6,281 nt of DNA from Desulfurococcales archaeon (GCA_026985375.1 JALSQP010000153.1:1-6281); one strand, 5' to 3'; numbered from the stretch's first letter, positions 1-5,266 are shown. Made by a program: numbers and translations. Notes: generated by a model not told the origin, from the sequence alone.

Positions 1-844
1 TATCTACCTTAACCGCTACTCGTCCAATGCTGAGCGCCTCTTTTACGACTTTCTTAAGATCATCATTAGAGACCAGTTTTTCTGCATAACCGGTTATCTC
101 GATGGGTATTTCTTTGCTGACCATCCTTTTCAACTCAGGTACAGTACCCATCGCTATTATTCTTCCCTTATTGATTATCGCCACATTGTCGCAGATGACC
201 TCTACCTCCCACATGTTGTGGCTTGTAATGAGGACTGTTCTCCCCTCCTCATGGGCAAGGCTGACGATCAGCCTCCTTATATGCCTTGAGCTCGCTGGAT
301 CAAGGCCGAGGGTGGGTTCATCCAGTATTAGTACGGGGGGGTCGTGTATGAGAGCCCGTGCAAGGCTTAGCCTCGCCTTCATACCTAGGCTGAAGTCCTC
401 ATAGAATTTAGTATCTGCTCCAAGTTCTAGTAAGCCGAGAAGATCCATAAGTTCCCTGATCCTCTTGTCCAGCTCTCGGCCGCTAAGGCCCCGCAACATC
501 CCGAAGTATTTGAGGTTCTCATAGCCTGTCAGTTTCCAGAAGAATCCACGCTCAACGCTTAGTGAAACACCTATTATTTCTCTTACTCTTTCCGGCTCTT
601 CTAGGACATCATAGCCCATTATCCAAGCTCTTCCTTTATCAGGAATAAGGAGAGTACTGAGTATCTTGACAGTTGTTGTCTTCCCTGCACCGTTTGGCCC
701 GAGTAGACCGAATACAGTGCCTTTTTCTACCTTAAAGCTTACGCCTTTGAGCGCATCGACTTTTTTCACCTTCCTGCGGACTAGGCCCCGTTTCTCAATA
801 TAAGTCTTGTAGAGGCCTCTAGCCTCGATAACGATTGGCAACAC
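1..844 (-). CDS. ABC-2 type transporter ATP-binding protein (3' partial)
   Basis: This is the cytoplasmic ATPase subunit of an ABC exporter of the NatA/CcmA/drug-resistance class; it would bind ATP and drive a separate membrane subunit. About 280 codons are present and the C-terminus lies beyond the left edge. Numbered from the TTG at 841, it shows Walker A GPNGAGKTT (48-56), a signature FSLGMKARL (150-158, the SLGMK form typical of this class), Walker B VLILDEP (170-176), D-loop LGLDP (178-182) and switch His208 (TSHNM). The usual Q-loop Gln is not obvious; the segment reads IIGVSLSVERGFFWKLTGYENL in two parts, with SVERG where Gln is expected. An in-frame TGA at 850-848 leaves two possible starts, GTG at 844 or TTG at 841; neither has a strong ribosome site. 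A membrane partner is expected downstream, outside the window. The substrate cannot be told. Confidence 0.93.
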   Translation of the reverse strand, partial: MLPIVIEARGLYKTYIEKRGLVRRKVKKVDALKGVSFKVEKGTVFGLLGPNGAGKTTTVKILSTLLIPDKGRAWIMGYDVLEEPERVREIIGVSLSVERGFFWKLTGYENLKYFGMLRGLSGRELDKRIRELMDLLGLLELGADTKFYEDFSLGMKARLSLARALIHDPPVLILDEPTLGLDPASSRHIRRLIVSLAHEEGRTVLITSHNMWEVEVICDNVAIINKGRIIAMGTVPELKRMVSKEIPIEITGYAEKLVSNDDLKKVVKEALSIGRVAVKVD

Positions 845-891
845 CCATCAACCACACTATCGTATGTCTAGAATGGTTTTGATAATCGTTA

Positions 892-900
892 ACATATATT
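892..900 (-). promoter_or_regulatory. Possible TATA box for the ABC ATPase gene
   Basis: On the minus strand an AATATATGT element preceded by an A/G-rich stretch lies about 50 bp before the start codon. Transcription starting about 25 bp downstream would give a leader of about 25 nt. This is judged by eye from spacing and AT content only. Confidence 0.35.
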
Positions 901-964
901 GTTTACCTTAAAGAATTGTATAGTCTGATGGTAGGGAGTTCGAGGAGCTAATTTAGAGTTGTTG

Positions 965-969
965 AAAAA
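965..969 (-). terminator. Possible T-run terminator after the 98-aa gene
   Basis: On the minus strand, about 55 nt after the stop codon of the 98-aa gene, the sequence reads AATATTTTTC. Short T-runs end transcription in Crenarchaeota. There is a single run of five T and no hairpin, so support is weak; the rest of 845-1024 shows no gene or clear structure. Confidence 0.25.
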
Positions 970-1024
970 TATTAAGATGGTTTAGGATGGTGGGGGTCCC
1001 GAGTACCTGATTATGTAATTGATG

Positions 1025-1321
1025 TTAGGCCTCGAGCACTACTTCCTCGTCTTTTAATATATCCATTATGCTCAGTATTGATTGTGCGCTCTTCTCCTCT
1101 TCAGGGTTGAACTCCTTTATCGGTATACCGAGCTCCTCAGAGATAATTCTCTTTAGAGCCCTAATACCAGCCAACTCGACCATGTCTTCAAGGGAAAGTC
1201 CTGGTTTTGAAATCAGCCTAGCTTCTCTCGCCATTATTTCCTCTAGTTCGTGCACGTATTTCAATAGGATAAAATTACTAATCTCACGGGCACGATCATA
1301 AATTCCTGCCCGAACACTCAT
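1025..1321 (-). CDS. Small helical protein of unknown function (98 aa)
   Basis: I do not recognise this family. The protein is 98 residues, charged, without cysteine, signal peptide or membrane segment. The pattern suggests mostly alpha-helix: an amphipathic stretch at about 5-35 (DRAREISNFILLKYVHELEE), a short break at KPG (39-41), a second helix 43-63 with LEDMVELAGIRALKRIISEE, then an acidic C-terminal helix (74-90) and tail. Such a layout would suit a small adaptor or a protein-protein interaction module, but no function is shown. The ATG at 1321 is chosen because a GAGGTG ribosome site lies at 1333-1338 on the minus strand, 11 nt upstream. The gene has its own 180-bp gap before the ABC gene and is divergent from the 103-aa gene, so it is probably a single transcription unit. 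The codon pattern and good ribosome site support a real gene over the opposite-strand reading frame. Confidence 0.75.
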   Translation of the reverse strand: MSVRAGIYDRAREISNFILLKYVHELEEIMAREARLISKPGLSLEDMVELAGIRALKRIISEELGIPIKEFNPEEEKSAQSILSIMDILKDEEVVLEA

Positions 1322-1377
1322 ACCCTAAGACACACCTCTCATGTCCATCCTCTATCTAGCGAATGGCTTATCCCGGG

Positions 1378-1386
1378 TTTATAATA
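1378..1386 (-). promoter_or_regulatory. Possible TATA box for the 98-aa gene
   Basis: The minus strand carries ATTATAAAC about 57-65 bp before the ATG at 1321. A start about 25 bp downstream would give a leader of roughly 30-35 nt that includes the GAGGTG ribosome site. Judged by eye. Confidence 0.4.
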
Positions 1387-1417
1387 GAGGGGCTGCCGTG
1401 TTAATTTTGTAATAAAT

Positions 1418-1426
1418 CCTTATATT
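1418..1426 (+). promoter_or_regulatory. Possible TATA box for the 103-aa gene
   Basis: CTTATATTT on the plus strand is one candidate and would give a leader of about 60 nt. A second candidate, CTTTTATCC at 1462-1470, would start transcription only a few bases before the ribosome site at 1495. The sequence alone does not decide between them. Confidence 0.3.
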
Positions 1427-1430
1427 TCCC

Positions 1431-1449
1431 GGTAACAACTAGGTAACAA
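1431..1449 (+). repeat. Direct repeat GGTAACAA, 11-bp period
   Basis: GGTAACAA occurs at 1431-1438 and again at 1442-1449, separated by CTA. The 11-bp period is about one helical turn, so both copies would face the same side of the DNA. It lies just downstream of a TATA-like element in the divergent promoter region, which would suit an operator, but no regulator is identified. Confidence 0.4.
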
Positions 1450-1494
1450 TACTTTCCCCGCCCTTTTATCCCTATAACATGTCATTGGATCAAT

Positions 1495-1500
1495 GGTGGT
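1495..1500 (+). promoter_or_regulatory. Ribosome binding site deciding the TTG start
   Basis: GGTGGT ends 6 nt before the TTG at 1507. It supports TTG as the initiator. The ATG at 1493 overlaps this site, is in another frame and runs into a stop after 14 codons. Confidence 0.6.
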
Positions 1501-1506
1501 CCCAGT

Positions 1507-1818
1507 TTGCCGAAAGCAGTTGTTAACATCACAATAACTTATGGCTCGACCATTGATGCAGTGGTGCTAAACGCTGTTATAGTGGCTGCATCTGAGCTCA
1601 GGAAAGATGGCATAGAATCTAGGATTCTCCAAGTCTATCAGCCGGGTACAAAGCTAAAGATAAGCGTTAATGGACTAGAAATTGATATTACCAAAAACCT
1701 GCACGAGAAAATAATTGAGACAGCATATGCTTCTCTTATCGAGGAAGACTATTCTGACCATAAGGATTTCCTGATAGACGCTGTAGCAGCAGCTACAACA
1801 TGGAATTGTGATACTTAG
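1507..1818 (+). CDS. Small conserved-looking protein of unknown function (103 aa, TTG start)
   Basis: I cannot assign a family. The protein opens with a beta-like segment (AVVNITITYG, 4-13), followed by a helix (about 16-34, ending SELRKDG), a second strand (ESRILQVYQPG), a third strand pair (KLKISVNGLEIDI, 50-62) and two C-terminal helices with an acidic EEDYSDHKD connector. The beta-alpha-beta-beta order resembles small thioredoxin-like or SelW-like folds, but there is no CXXC; the only Cys is the third residue from the end. That fold guess is inference only. No signal peptide or membrane segment is visible, so it is probably cytoplasmic. The TTG start is supported by GGTGGT at 1495-1500. 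Its TAG stop overlaps the TAA stop of the convergent EamA gene by 4 bp (1815-1818), and it is divergent from the 98-aa gene. Confidence 0.78.
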   Translation: MPKAVVNITITYGSTIDAVVLNAVIVAASELRKDGIESRILQVYQPGTKLKISVNGLEIDITKNLHEKIIETAYASLIEEDYSDHKDFLIDAVAAATTWNCDT

Positions 1819-2234
1819 ATAGACACGAGTATACCTGCTATTAAAGCCAATATTATCCCTAAAAGCTGTGTTGGTTTTAACTTTTCTCCCAGGAATAATA
1901 CTGCCAAAATAGCAGTAATTGCTGGGTATAGTGCTGTGAGAGGAATTATAATAGAAGCCTTCCCCCTGCTAACAGCTACCATGAACGTTAAATAGCCAAG
2001 TCCTCCCATAATCCCGGCGAGCGCCGCATATAATGCGTAGATATTTAGTCTTAAGCTAAATCCTTTGGAGTATAGATAAAACATTAAGGCCAAAGTAAAG
2101 CTGGCCAAGCTACTCATGAAGTATACTTCTCTCCAATCAAGCCTCATCCCAGCGAATTTTAATATGTAGCCCCACAGACCCCACAATACTAGTGTAAATA
2201 TAGCGGGTACTATCCATTCATGAAGTGACCCCAT
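1815..2234 (-). CDS. Half-size EamA/DMT-family membrane protein (139 aa)
   Basis: This is a small drug/metabolite transporter superfamily protein with a single EamA domain; full-size members have two such domains and ten helices. Five membrane segments are visible at about 8-27, 38-56, 65-87, 92-116 and 122-139. The C-terminal block is typical of EamA: GKASIIIPLTALYP, then FLGEKLKPTQLLG and a final hydrophobic helix. By analogy with other one-domain members it would work as a dimer in the cell membrane; the substrate is unknown. The ATG at 2234 is chosen because GGGGAGGA lies at 2241-2248, 6 nt upstream. An in-frame ATG at 2255 would add seven residues (MIRGGQI) but would place the ribosome site inside the gene. 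It is convergent with the 103-aa gene, sharing stop-codon bases, and divergent from the surface-protein gene. Confidence 0.85.
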   Translation of the reverse strand: MGSLHEWIVPAIFTLVLWGLWGYILKFAGMRLDWREVYFMSSLASFTLALMFYLYSKGFSLRLNIYALYAALAGIMGGLGYLTFMVAVSRGKASIIIPLTALYPAITAILAVLFLGEKLKPTQLLGIILALIAGILVSI

Positions 2235-2240
2235 GATCTG

Positions 2241-2248
2241 TCCTCCCC
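2241..2248 (-). promoter_or_regulatory. Strong ribosome binding site deciding the EamA start
   Basis: The minus strand reads GGGGAGGA, then a 6-nt gap, then ATG at 2234. It is the best ribosome-site match in the window and argues for the internal ATG over the one at 2255. Confidence 0.7.
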
Positions 2249-2292
2249 GAATCATTAAGTATTATTCACGATATTCCTCTTAGAGATGAATA

Positions 2293-2302
2293 CTAATTAT
2301 TA
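2293..2302 (-). promoter_or_regulatory. Possible TATA box for the EamA gene
   Basis: TTAATAATTA on the minus strand lies about 60 bp before the chosen ATG and would give a leader of roughly 38 nt including the ribosome site. The 2256-2330 gap is AT-rich, so other placements are possible. Confidence 0.3.
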
Positions 2303-2315
2303 ACGTGTTTCGTAC

Positions 2316-2324
2316 ACTATATTT
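2316..2324 (+). promoter_or_regulatory. Possible TATA box for the surface-protein gene
   Basis: ACTATATTT on the plus strand is the clearest TATA-like element before the gene, but transcription starting 25 bp downstream would begin after the GGAGGTG site at 2334. A second AT-rich element near 2293-2302 would place the site inside the leader instead. Confidence 0.3.
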
Positions 2325-2333
2325 TCACGGCTT

Positions 2334-2340
2334 GGAGGTG
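2334..2340 (+). promoter_or_regulatory. Strong ribosome binding site with no standard start codon at normal distance
   Basis: GGAGGTG is a full match to the archaeal anti-Shine-Dalgarno, but in the reading frame of the surface protein the codons 2342-2365 contain no ATG, GTG or TTG. They include ATA (2351) and CTG (2354). The first standard start, GTG at 2366, is 25 nt away. Start choice is therefore unresolved. Confidence 0.55.
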
Positions 2341-2365
2341 GCTCGTCTTAATACTGAGAAAACCC

Positions 2366-3172
2366 GTGGCGATCATGCTTCTATTGTTATTAGTCTTTAC
2401 GACTGGAAGCGATGTTCTGCTACATAGTATGCTCTATCATGAAACAAGAAGGTTGTACACTATTGGTAATAATACTCTATTAACTACTGTATTCACGGTC
2501 AAATATATAGGTAATTACGGCTACGCATCCATATATTTGACATACAATGGTGTCTACGCCTATGGCTTAATAATTCTCAAAGCACCTGATAAAAACCCTA
2601 AAATATACATTATGGCTGGCGATCAAAACCATTGGATCGGGCCCATAACAGATGTTCGGGTAGGCGAGGAGATAGCCGCTTATATTCTCATCCTTGAAAA
2701 CAAGACTTTACTATATAATATTAATGGAATAACGGGGAAGTATGATTTGGTATATTTACCCCCGCTAACAACGCTGCATCTTGTAGTCGGTAATGTCACG
2801 GGTAGAGCATCTATGGCACCAAAGATTATATTCGATAAGATCGTCATCTATGTAACGAATTCCAGTCTATCGGGGAAGGATATAAGAAGAACACTTCTAC
2901 ACGGTTCCCCTATACGATCGATGGCTATAGGGCTTAACATGTCATTTACACCCACAACTATAACAAAGCTTACTACAACAACAGCATCAACAACAATTCC
3001 TCTACCTATACCTAATACGTCTATGACCACAACAAAAGCAACAACGCCTTCTTCGCCCCAACTAAGTTGGACTATGCAGGACTCCATCATAGTCGCGGTT
3101 ACCGTGATCGTTATATCTGTAATCGCAGTCTCTCTCCTAAGAAAAAAGATCATTACTGAGAAGAATGGGTAG
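2366..3172 (+). CDS. Secreted, membrane-anchored surface protein with Thr-rich stalk (268 aa)
   Basis: The protein looks like an extracellular single-pass protein: an N-terminal hydrophobic run (about 2-19, AIMLLLLLVFTTG), a beta-rich ectodomain (about 30-163), a low-complexity Thr/Ser/Pro stalk (about 194-231) and a C-terminal membrane helix (240-258) followed by the cytoplasmic tail RKKIITEKNG. Six N-glycosylation sequons are visible, at N35, N112, N143, N165, N191 and N217. The ectodomain ends with KIIFDKIVIYV, which recalls the last strands of concanavalin/LamG-like sandwiches; this is a guess and I do not recognise the family. The GTG at 2366 gives a signal peptide lacking its usual positive start. 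Upstream in-frame codons encode LRKP, and a strong GGAGGTG lies at 2334-2340, so translation may begin near 2351-2354. Its 3' end overlaps the convergent PsiE-like gene by 20 bp. The function may be cell-surface binding or adhesion. Confidence 0.8.
   Translation: MAIMLLLLLVFTTGSDVLLHSMLYHETRRLYTIGNNTLLTTVFTVKYIGNYGYASIYLTYNGVYAYGLIILKAPDKNPKIYIMAGDQNHWIGPITDVRVGEEIAAYILILENKTLLYNINGITGKYDLVYLPPLTTLHLVVGNVTGRASMAPKIIFDKIVIYVTNSSLSGKDIRRTLLHGSPIRSMAIGLNMSFTPTTITKLTTTTASTTIPLPIPNTSMTTTKATTPSSPQLSWTMQDSIIVAVTVIVISVIAVSLLRKKIITEKNG
2942..3058 (+). repeat. Low-complexity Thr/Ser/Pro stalk-coding stretch
   Basis: A run rich in ACA and ACT codons encodes about 39 residues dominated by Thr with Pro and Ser, including TTTTAS, NTSMTTTKATTP and similar pieces. 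Such stretches are typical of extended, glycosylated stalks that lift archaeal surface proteins through the S-layer. The repeat is irregular rather than a perfect tandem array. Confidence 0.6.
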
Positions 3173-3617
3173 AGGTTTTCCTCTTAAGGCTTCCCCTATG
3201 AGGCAACACATATCGGTACATGAGGAGCAAGACTATTGCTAGGATGAGGCTTGAAATAGAGGCGTAGAGAATATCGATCTTACTTCCCCTCACAACAGAG
3301 GCTATGACCTCTCTAATACTTATTACAAAACCAACCTCAGCGATGGCTACGAGATACATTTCGGGCTGACGACGACCAACTATGATGCTCCTGATTATCT
3401 CTGCGAAAACTATGAGTAGAAACACGTCATTAACAGTGATCTGTAGCTCCCCTATACTCACGGACTGATAGTTCCAAATACTTATGATATCTCTGACTAT
3501 TATGATCGTTGTTAAGCCGATCAATACGGTCATTACCGTAATGATTACTATATCTACAGCAAGTATGAGTAATCTTCCATACTCGACGAGATAATATACG
3601 ATCCTCTTCATGCTCAT
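3153..3617 (-). CDS. PsiE-like four-helix membrane protein (154 aa)
   Basis: This resembles the phosphate-starvation-inducible E (PsiE) family, small integral membrane proteins of unknown biochemical role. Four membrane segments are visible at about 17-41, 62-80, 88-109 and 115-137, with a basic C-terminal tail (HRGSLKRKTSTHSSQ) probably in the cytoplasm. Family-like signatures are ND (63-64), LIVFAEIIRSI with Glu73 and Arg76 in the second helix, and SIREVI with Arg102-Glu103 at the end of the third. The assignment is by remembered pattern, so confidence is moderate. Two starts are possible, ATG at 3617 (MSMKR) or 3611 (MKR); neither has a good ribosome site. A 7-bp-arm inverted repeat lies immediately upstream of the start. 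The 3' end overlaps the convergent surface-protein gene by 20 bp. A link to phosphate supply is not shown by the context. Confidence 0.68.
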   Translation of the reverse strand: MSMKRIVYYLVEYGRLLILAVDIVIITVMTVLIGLTTIIIVRDIISIWNYQSVSIGELQITVNDVFLLIVFAEIIRSIIVGRRQPEMYLVAIAEVGFVISIREVIASVVRGSKIDILYASISSLILAIVLLLMYRYVLPHRGSLKRKTSTHSSQ

Positions 3618-3621
3618 GATG

Positions 3622-3643
3622 GATCAGCTGTAATGCGCTGATC
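3622..3643 (-). repeat. Inverted repeat just upstream of the PsiE-like start
   Basis: Perfect 7-bp arms GATCAGC (3622-3628) and GCTGATC (3637-3643) flank 8 nt. The repeat ends 4 bp before the ATG at 3617, so it covers the expected transcription start and leader. It could be an operator, or a hairpin in the mRNA that hides the start region. Confidence 0.6.
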
Positions 3644-3648
3644 TTTTG

Positions 3649-3663
3649 AGAATAATTTATTCT
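3649..3663 (-). promoter_or_regulatory. Palindromic AT-rich element, possible TATA region of the PsiE-like gene
   Basis: AGAATAA and TTATTCT form perfect 7-bp arms around one T. Read on the minus strand it contains AATAAATTA, a possible TATA box about 35-45 bp before the start codon. A second candidate, TTAAATTT, lies near 3669-3676. Confidence 0.4.
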
Positions 3664-3721
3664 TAGAGAAATTTAACCGTTTTTCATAGTACTTTCTAAG
3701 TCATCAAAAGCACGTCTATAG

Positions 3722-3733
3722 AAAAATGAAAAA
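3722..3733 (-). terminator. T-run terminator downstream of amt
   Basis: On the minus strand, about 45 nt after the amt stop codon, two runs of five T occur close together (ATTTTTCATTTTTC). Paired T-runs without a required hairpin are the usual terminator form in Crenarchaeota. The remaining 3664-3776 sequence shows nothing else. Confidence 0.5.
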
Positions 3734-3776
3734 TATTTGAAAGTAGGTGGAAAACCTGGGGCTCCTTCATCGCCTA

Positions 3777-4982
3777 TTATTGCGGATAGGCTACCTCGCC
3801 CAGCTCTATTTCGTCAAGACCCGAAGCCATCTCTGATTCCGGCACCTTGATCTGCATAAACCTAGATATTAGCCACAGAATGAACAGTGTCAGCACAAAG
3901 CTGTACACTGATATGAATACTGCTGCAGCAAGTTGTTTGACGAAGAACAACGGGTTGCCATAGAATAGCCCGTTCTCTCCCAGCACTTGGCTCGTGCCGA
4001 ATAATCCCAGCAATAGTATGCCTGTAAAACCACCCATCCCGTGTACTCCCCATACGTCGAGCACATCATCCCATCCCTTCTTGTTCTTATACATAACTGC
4101 TGCATAGCATACAAGGGCTGCGACAATACCCACGATCATTGCGGCCTGAGGCATAATGTATCCGGCTGTGGGGGTTACTGTCGCTAGTCCCGCAATAGCT
4201 CCTGTACAGAAGCCAGAGGCGCTAATCTTCTTCCCTCTAGCGGTATCGAGGAAGACCCACGTCACGGCCGCGAAAGCCGCTGCTATCTGCGTGTTGGTGA
4301 ACGCTATTGCGGCGTCTCCCCCTGCGCGTAGAGCACTTCCGGCGTTGAAGCCGAACCATCCAAACCATAGTAGAGCCGTGCCGAGCGCAACCCACATAAG
4401 ATTATGCGGCCTATTCTCTACTTTGCTAGCCCCAAACCATAGTGCTGCAGCTAGTGCGGAGAAGCCCGCCGTTGCATGCACGACTAGTCCACCGGCAAAG
4501 TCCTCAACACCCCATTTCTGCAGGAATCCACCACCCCATAACCAGTGTGCAACAGGGAAGTATACTAGGAATGACCAAAGTGTTAGGAACGCTATCCATG
4601 CTGTGAACTTCATCTTGTTGGCGAACGCCCCTGTTATCAAGGCTGGAGTAATGACCGCGAACATTAGCTGGAACATTACATAGGCATATAGCGGTCCATT
4701 ATATGCCGCCATCCTCGTCGTCTCAAATATATGGTTCAGGAAGAAATACCTTGCATTACCGATAAGTCCTCCCACATCGGGTCCGAACGCCAGGGAGAAC
4801 CCGAACAACACCCATAAGATGGTGACCCATCCCAGCGAGAAGAAAGACTCCATCAGTATCGTCAGCGCATTCTTCCTGCCTACAAGTCCTCCATAGAAGA
4901 ATCCTAGTCCAGGCGTCATTATCATGACAAGTGCAGCAGATAATAGGACGAAAGCCGTATTACCAGTGTTAACCGGATCCAT
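3777..4982 (-). CDS. amt: Ammonium transporter Amt
   Basis: This is a cell-membrane ammonium transporter of the Amt/MEP/Rh family, a homotrimer that takes up ammonium. Length (401 aa from the ATG at 4982; 403 from the GTG at 4988) fits the family. In the longer numbering: N-terminal pattern TPGLGFFYGGLVGRKN (25-40), Trp in AHWLWGGG (147-154), the ammonium-binding Asp163 with DFAGGLVVHATAG and the first pore His171, the pore Phe in WFGWFGFNAG (208-217), and the second pore His316 in VWGVHGMGG. Eleven membrane segments are expected. The tail ESEMASGLDEIELGEVAYP keeps the form known in PII-regulated transporters, yet no PII (glnK/glnB) gene is adjacent. ATG 4982 is preferred because GGCGATC (4990-4996) lies 7 nt upstream. 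It is divergent from the glmS-like gene across an AT-rich region. Confidence 0.96.
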   Translation of the reverse strand: MDPVNTGNTAFVLLSAALVMIMTPGLGFFYGGLVGRKNALTILMESFFSLGWVTILWVLFGFSLAFGPDVGGLIGNARYFFLNHIFETTRMAAYNGPLYAYVMFQLMFAVITPALITGAFANKMKFTAWIAFLTLWSFLVYFPVAHWLWGGGFLQKWGVEDFAGGLVVHATAGFSALAAALWFGASKVENRPHNLMWVALGTALLWFGWFGFNAGSALRAGGDAAIAFTNTQIAAAFAAVTWVFLDTARGKKISASGFCTGAIAGLATVTPTAGYIMPQAAMIVGIVAALVCYAAVMYKNKKGWDDVLDVWGVHGMGGFTGILLLGLFGTSQVLGENGLFYGNPLFFVKQLAAAVFISVYSFVLTLFILWLISRFMQIKVPESEMASGLDEIELGEVAYPQ

Positions 4983-4989
4983 CAACACG

Positions 4990-4996
4990 GATCGCC
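4990..4996 (-). promoter_or_regulatory. Ribosome binding site deciding the amt start
   Basis: The minus strand reads GGCGATC, one mismatch from GGTGATC, the downstream part of the archaeal Shine-Dalgarno. It is 7 nt before the ATG at 4982 and only one base before the GTG at 4988, so it favours the ATG. Confidence 0.5.
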
Positions 4997-5003
4997 TTCA
5001 CTG

Positions 5004-5028
5004 AACTTAAAGTTATTATTTTAATAAT
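5004..5028 (-). promoter_or_regulatory. Palindromes in the amt promoter
   Basis: AACTT-A-AAGTT (5004-5014) is followed directly by ATTATT-TT-AATAAT (5015-5028). On the minus strand the second includes the most likely TATA element (TTAAAATAA), which would give a leader of about 15 nt. Palindromes in such AT-rich DNA can arise by chance, so operator function is only a possibility. Confidence 0.35.
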
Positions 5029-5106
5029 GGATAGTAGTGGGATTTCCAATAAAAAAATTTCCTTAAAAATTAAACCTCAAGAATTTTTGCCAAGATCAAA
5101 TACTTA

Positions 5107-5129
5107 CCTAATAATTAGGCTGTCCTAAT
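5107..5129. repeat. Three CCTAAT half-sites, two forming a perfect palindrome
   Basis: CCTAAT (5107-5112), one A, then ATTAGG (5114-5119) form a 13-bp palindrome; a third CCTAAT follows at 5124-5129 in direct orientation. It sits between the two divergent promoters and looks like a possible shared operator. It does not match the GGTAA-N6-TTACC site of the methanogen nitrogen regulator NrpR. Confidence 0.45.
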
Positions 5130-5266
5130 GTTTCTTTCTATTCTCATATGTAAATCTACTATATCTAAGGGTATGTATAGAGTATATAGAAATATCTAGG
5201 ATTATTAATATGTGTAGATAAATATAGAGAATAGATTCAAAAACAGCAATAAAAATACAACAATAA

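Noticed and set aside
335..341. Run of seven G on the plus strand
   Set aside because: It encodes a Pro-Pro pair between the signature and Walker B in the ABC ATPase and the frame is intact across it, so no frameshift is indicated.
102..404. Plus-strand open frame of 100 codons inside the ABC ATPase gene
   Set aside because: It lies fully opposite a gene with clear Walker A, signature and Walker B motifs, and its translation has no recognisable features.
845..1024. Possible C/D box small RNA (CTGA and TGATG-like words)
   Set aside because: No proper C box (RUGAUGA) in the required order and spacing with a D box; single words like this are expected by chance.
1068..1301. Plus-strand 77-codon frame opposite the 98-aa gene
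   Set aside because: Ser-rich shadow of the minus-strand gene, which has a GAGGTG ribosome site; this frame has none.
2848..3153. Minus-strand 101-codon frame opposite the surface-protein stalk
   Set aside because: Its Val/Ile-rich translation is the mirror of ACA/ACT Thr codons and of the anchor helix; no ribosome site.
3862..4126. Two short minus-strand frames inside amt
   Set aside because: They overlap the C-terminal half of Amt in other frames and show no protein-like features.
4156..4683. Plus-strand 175-codon frame opposite amt
   Set aside because: The minus-strand Amt has all family motifs; this frame is Ala/Pro-rich antisense sequence.
5128..5199. 23-codon plus-strand frame starting at an ATG in the amt-glmS gap
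   Set aside because: No ribosome site, very AT-rich, and no feature beyond a short hydrophobic start.
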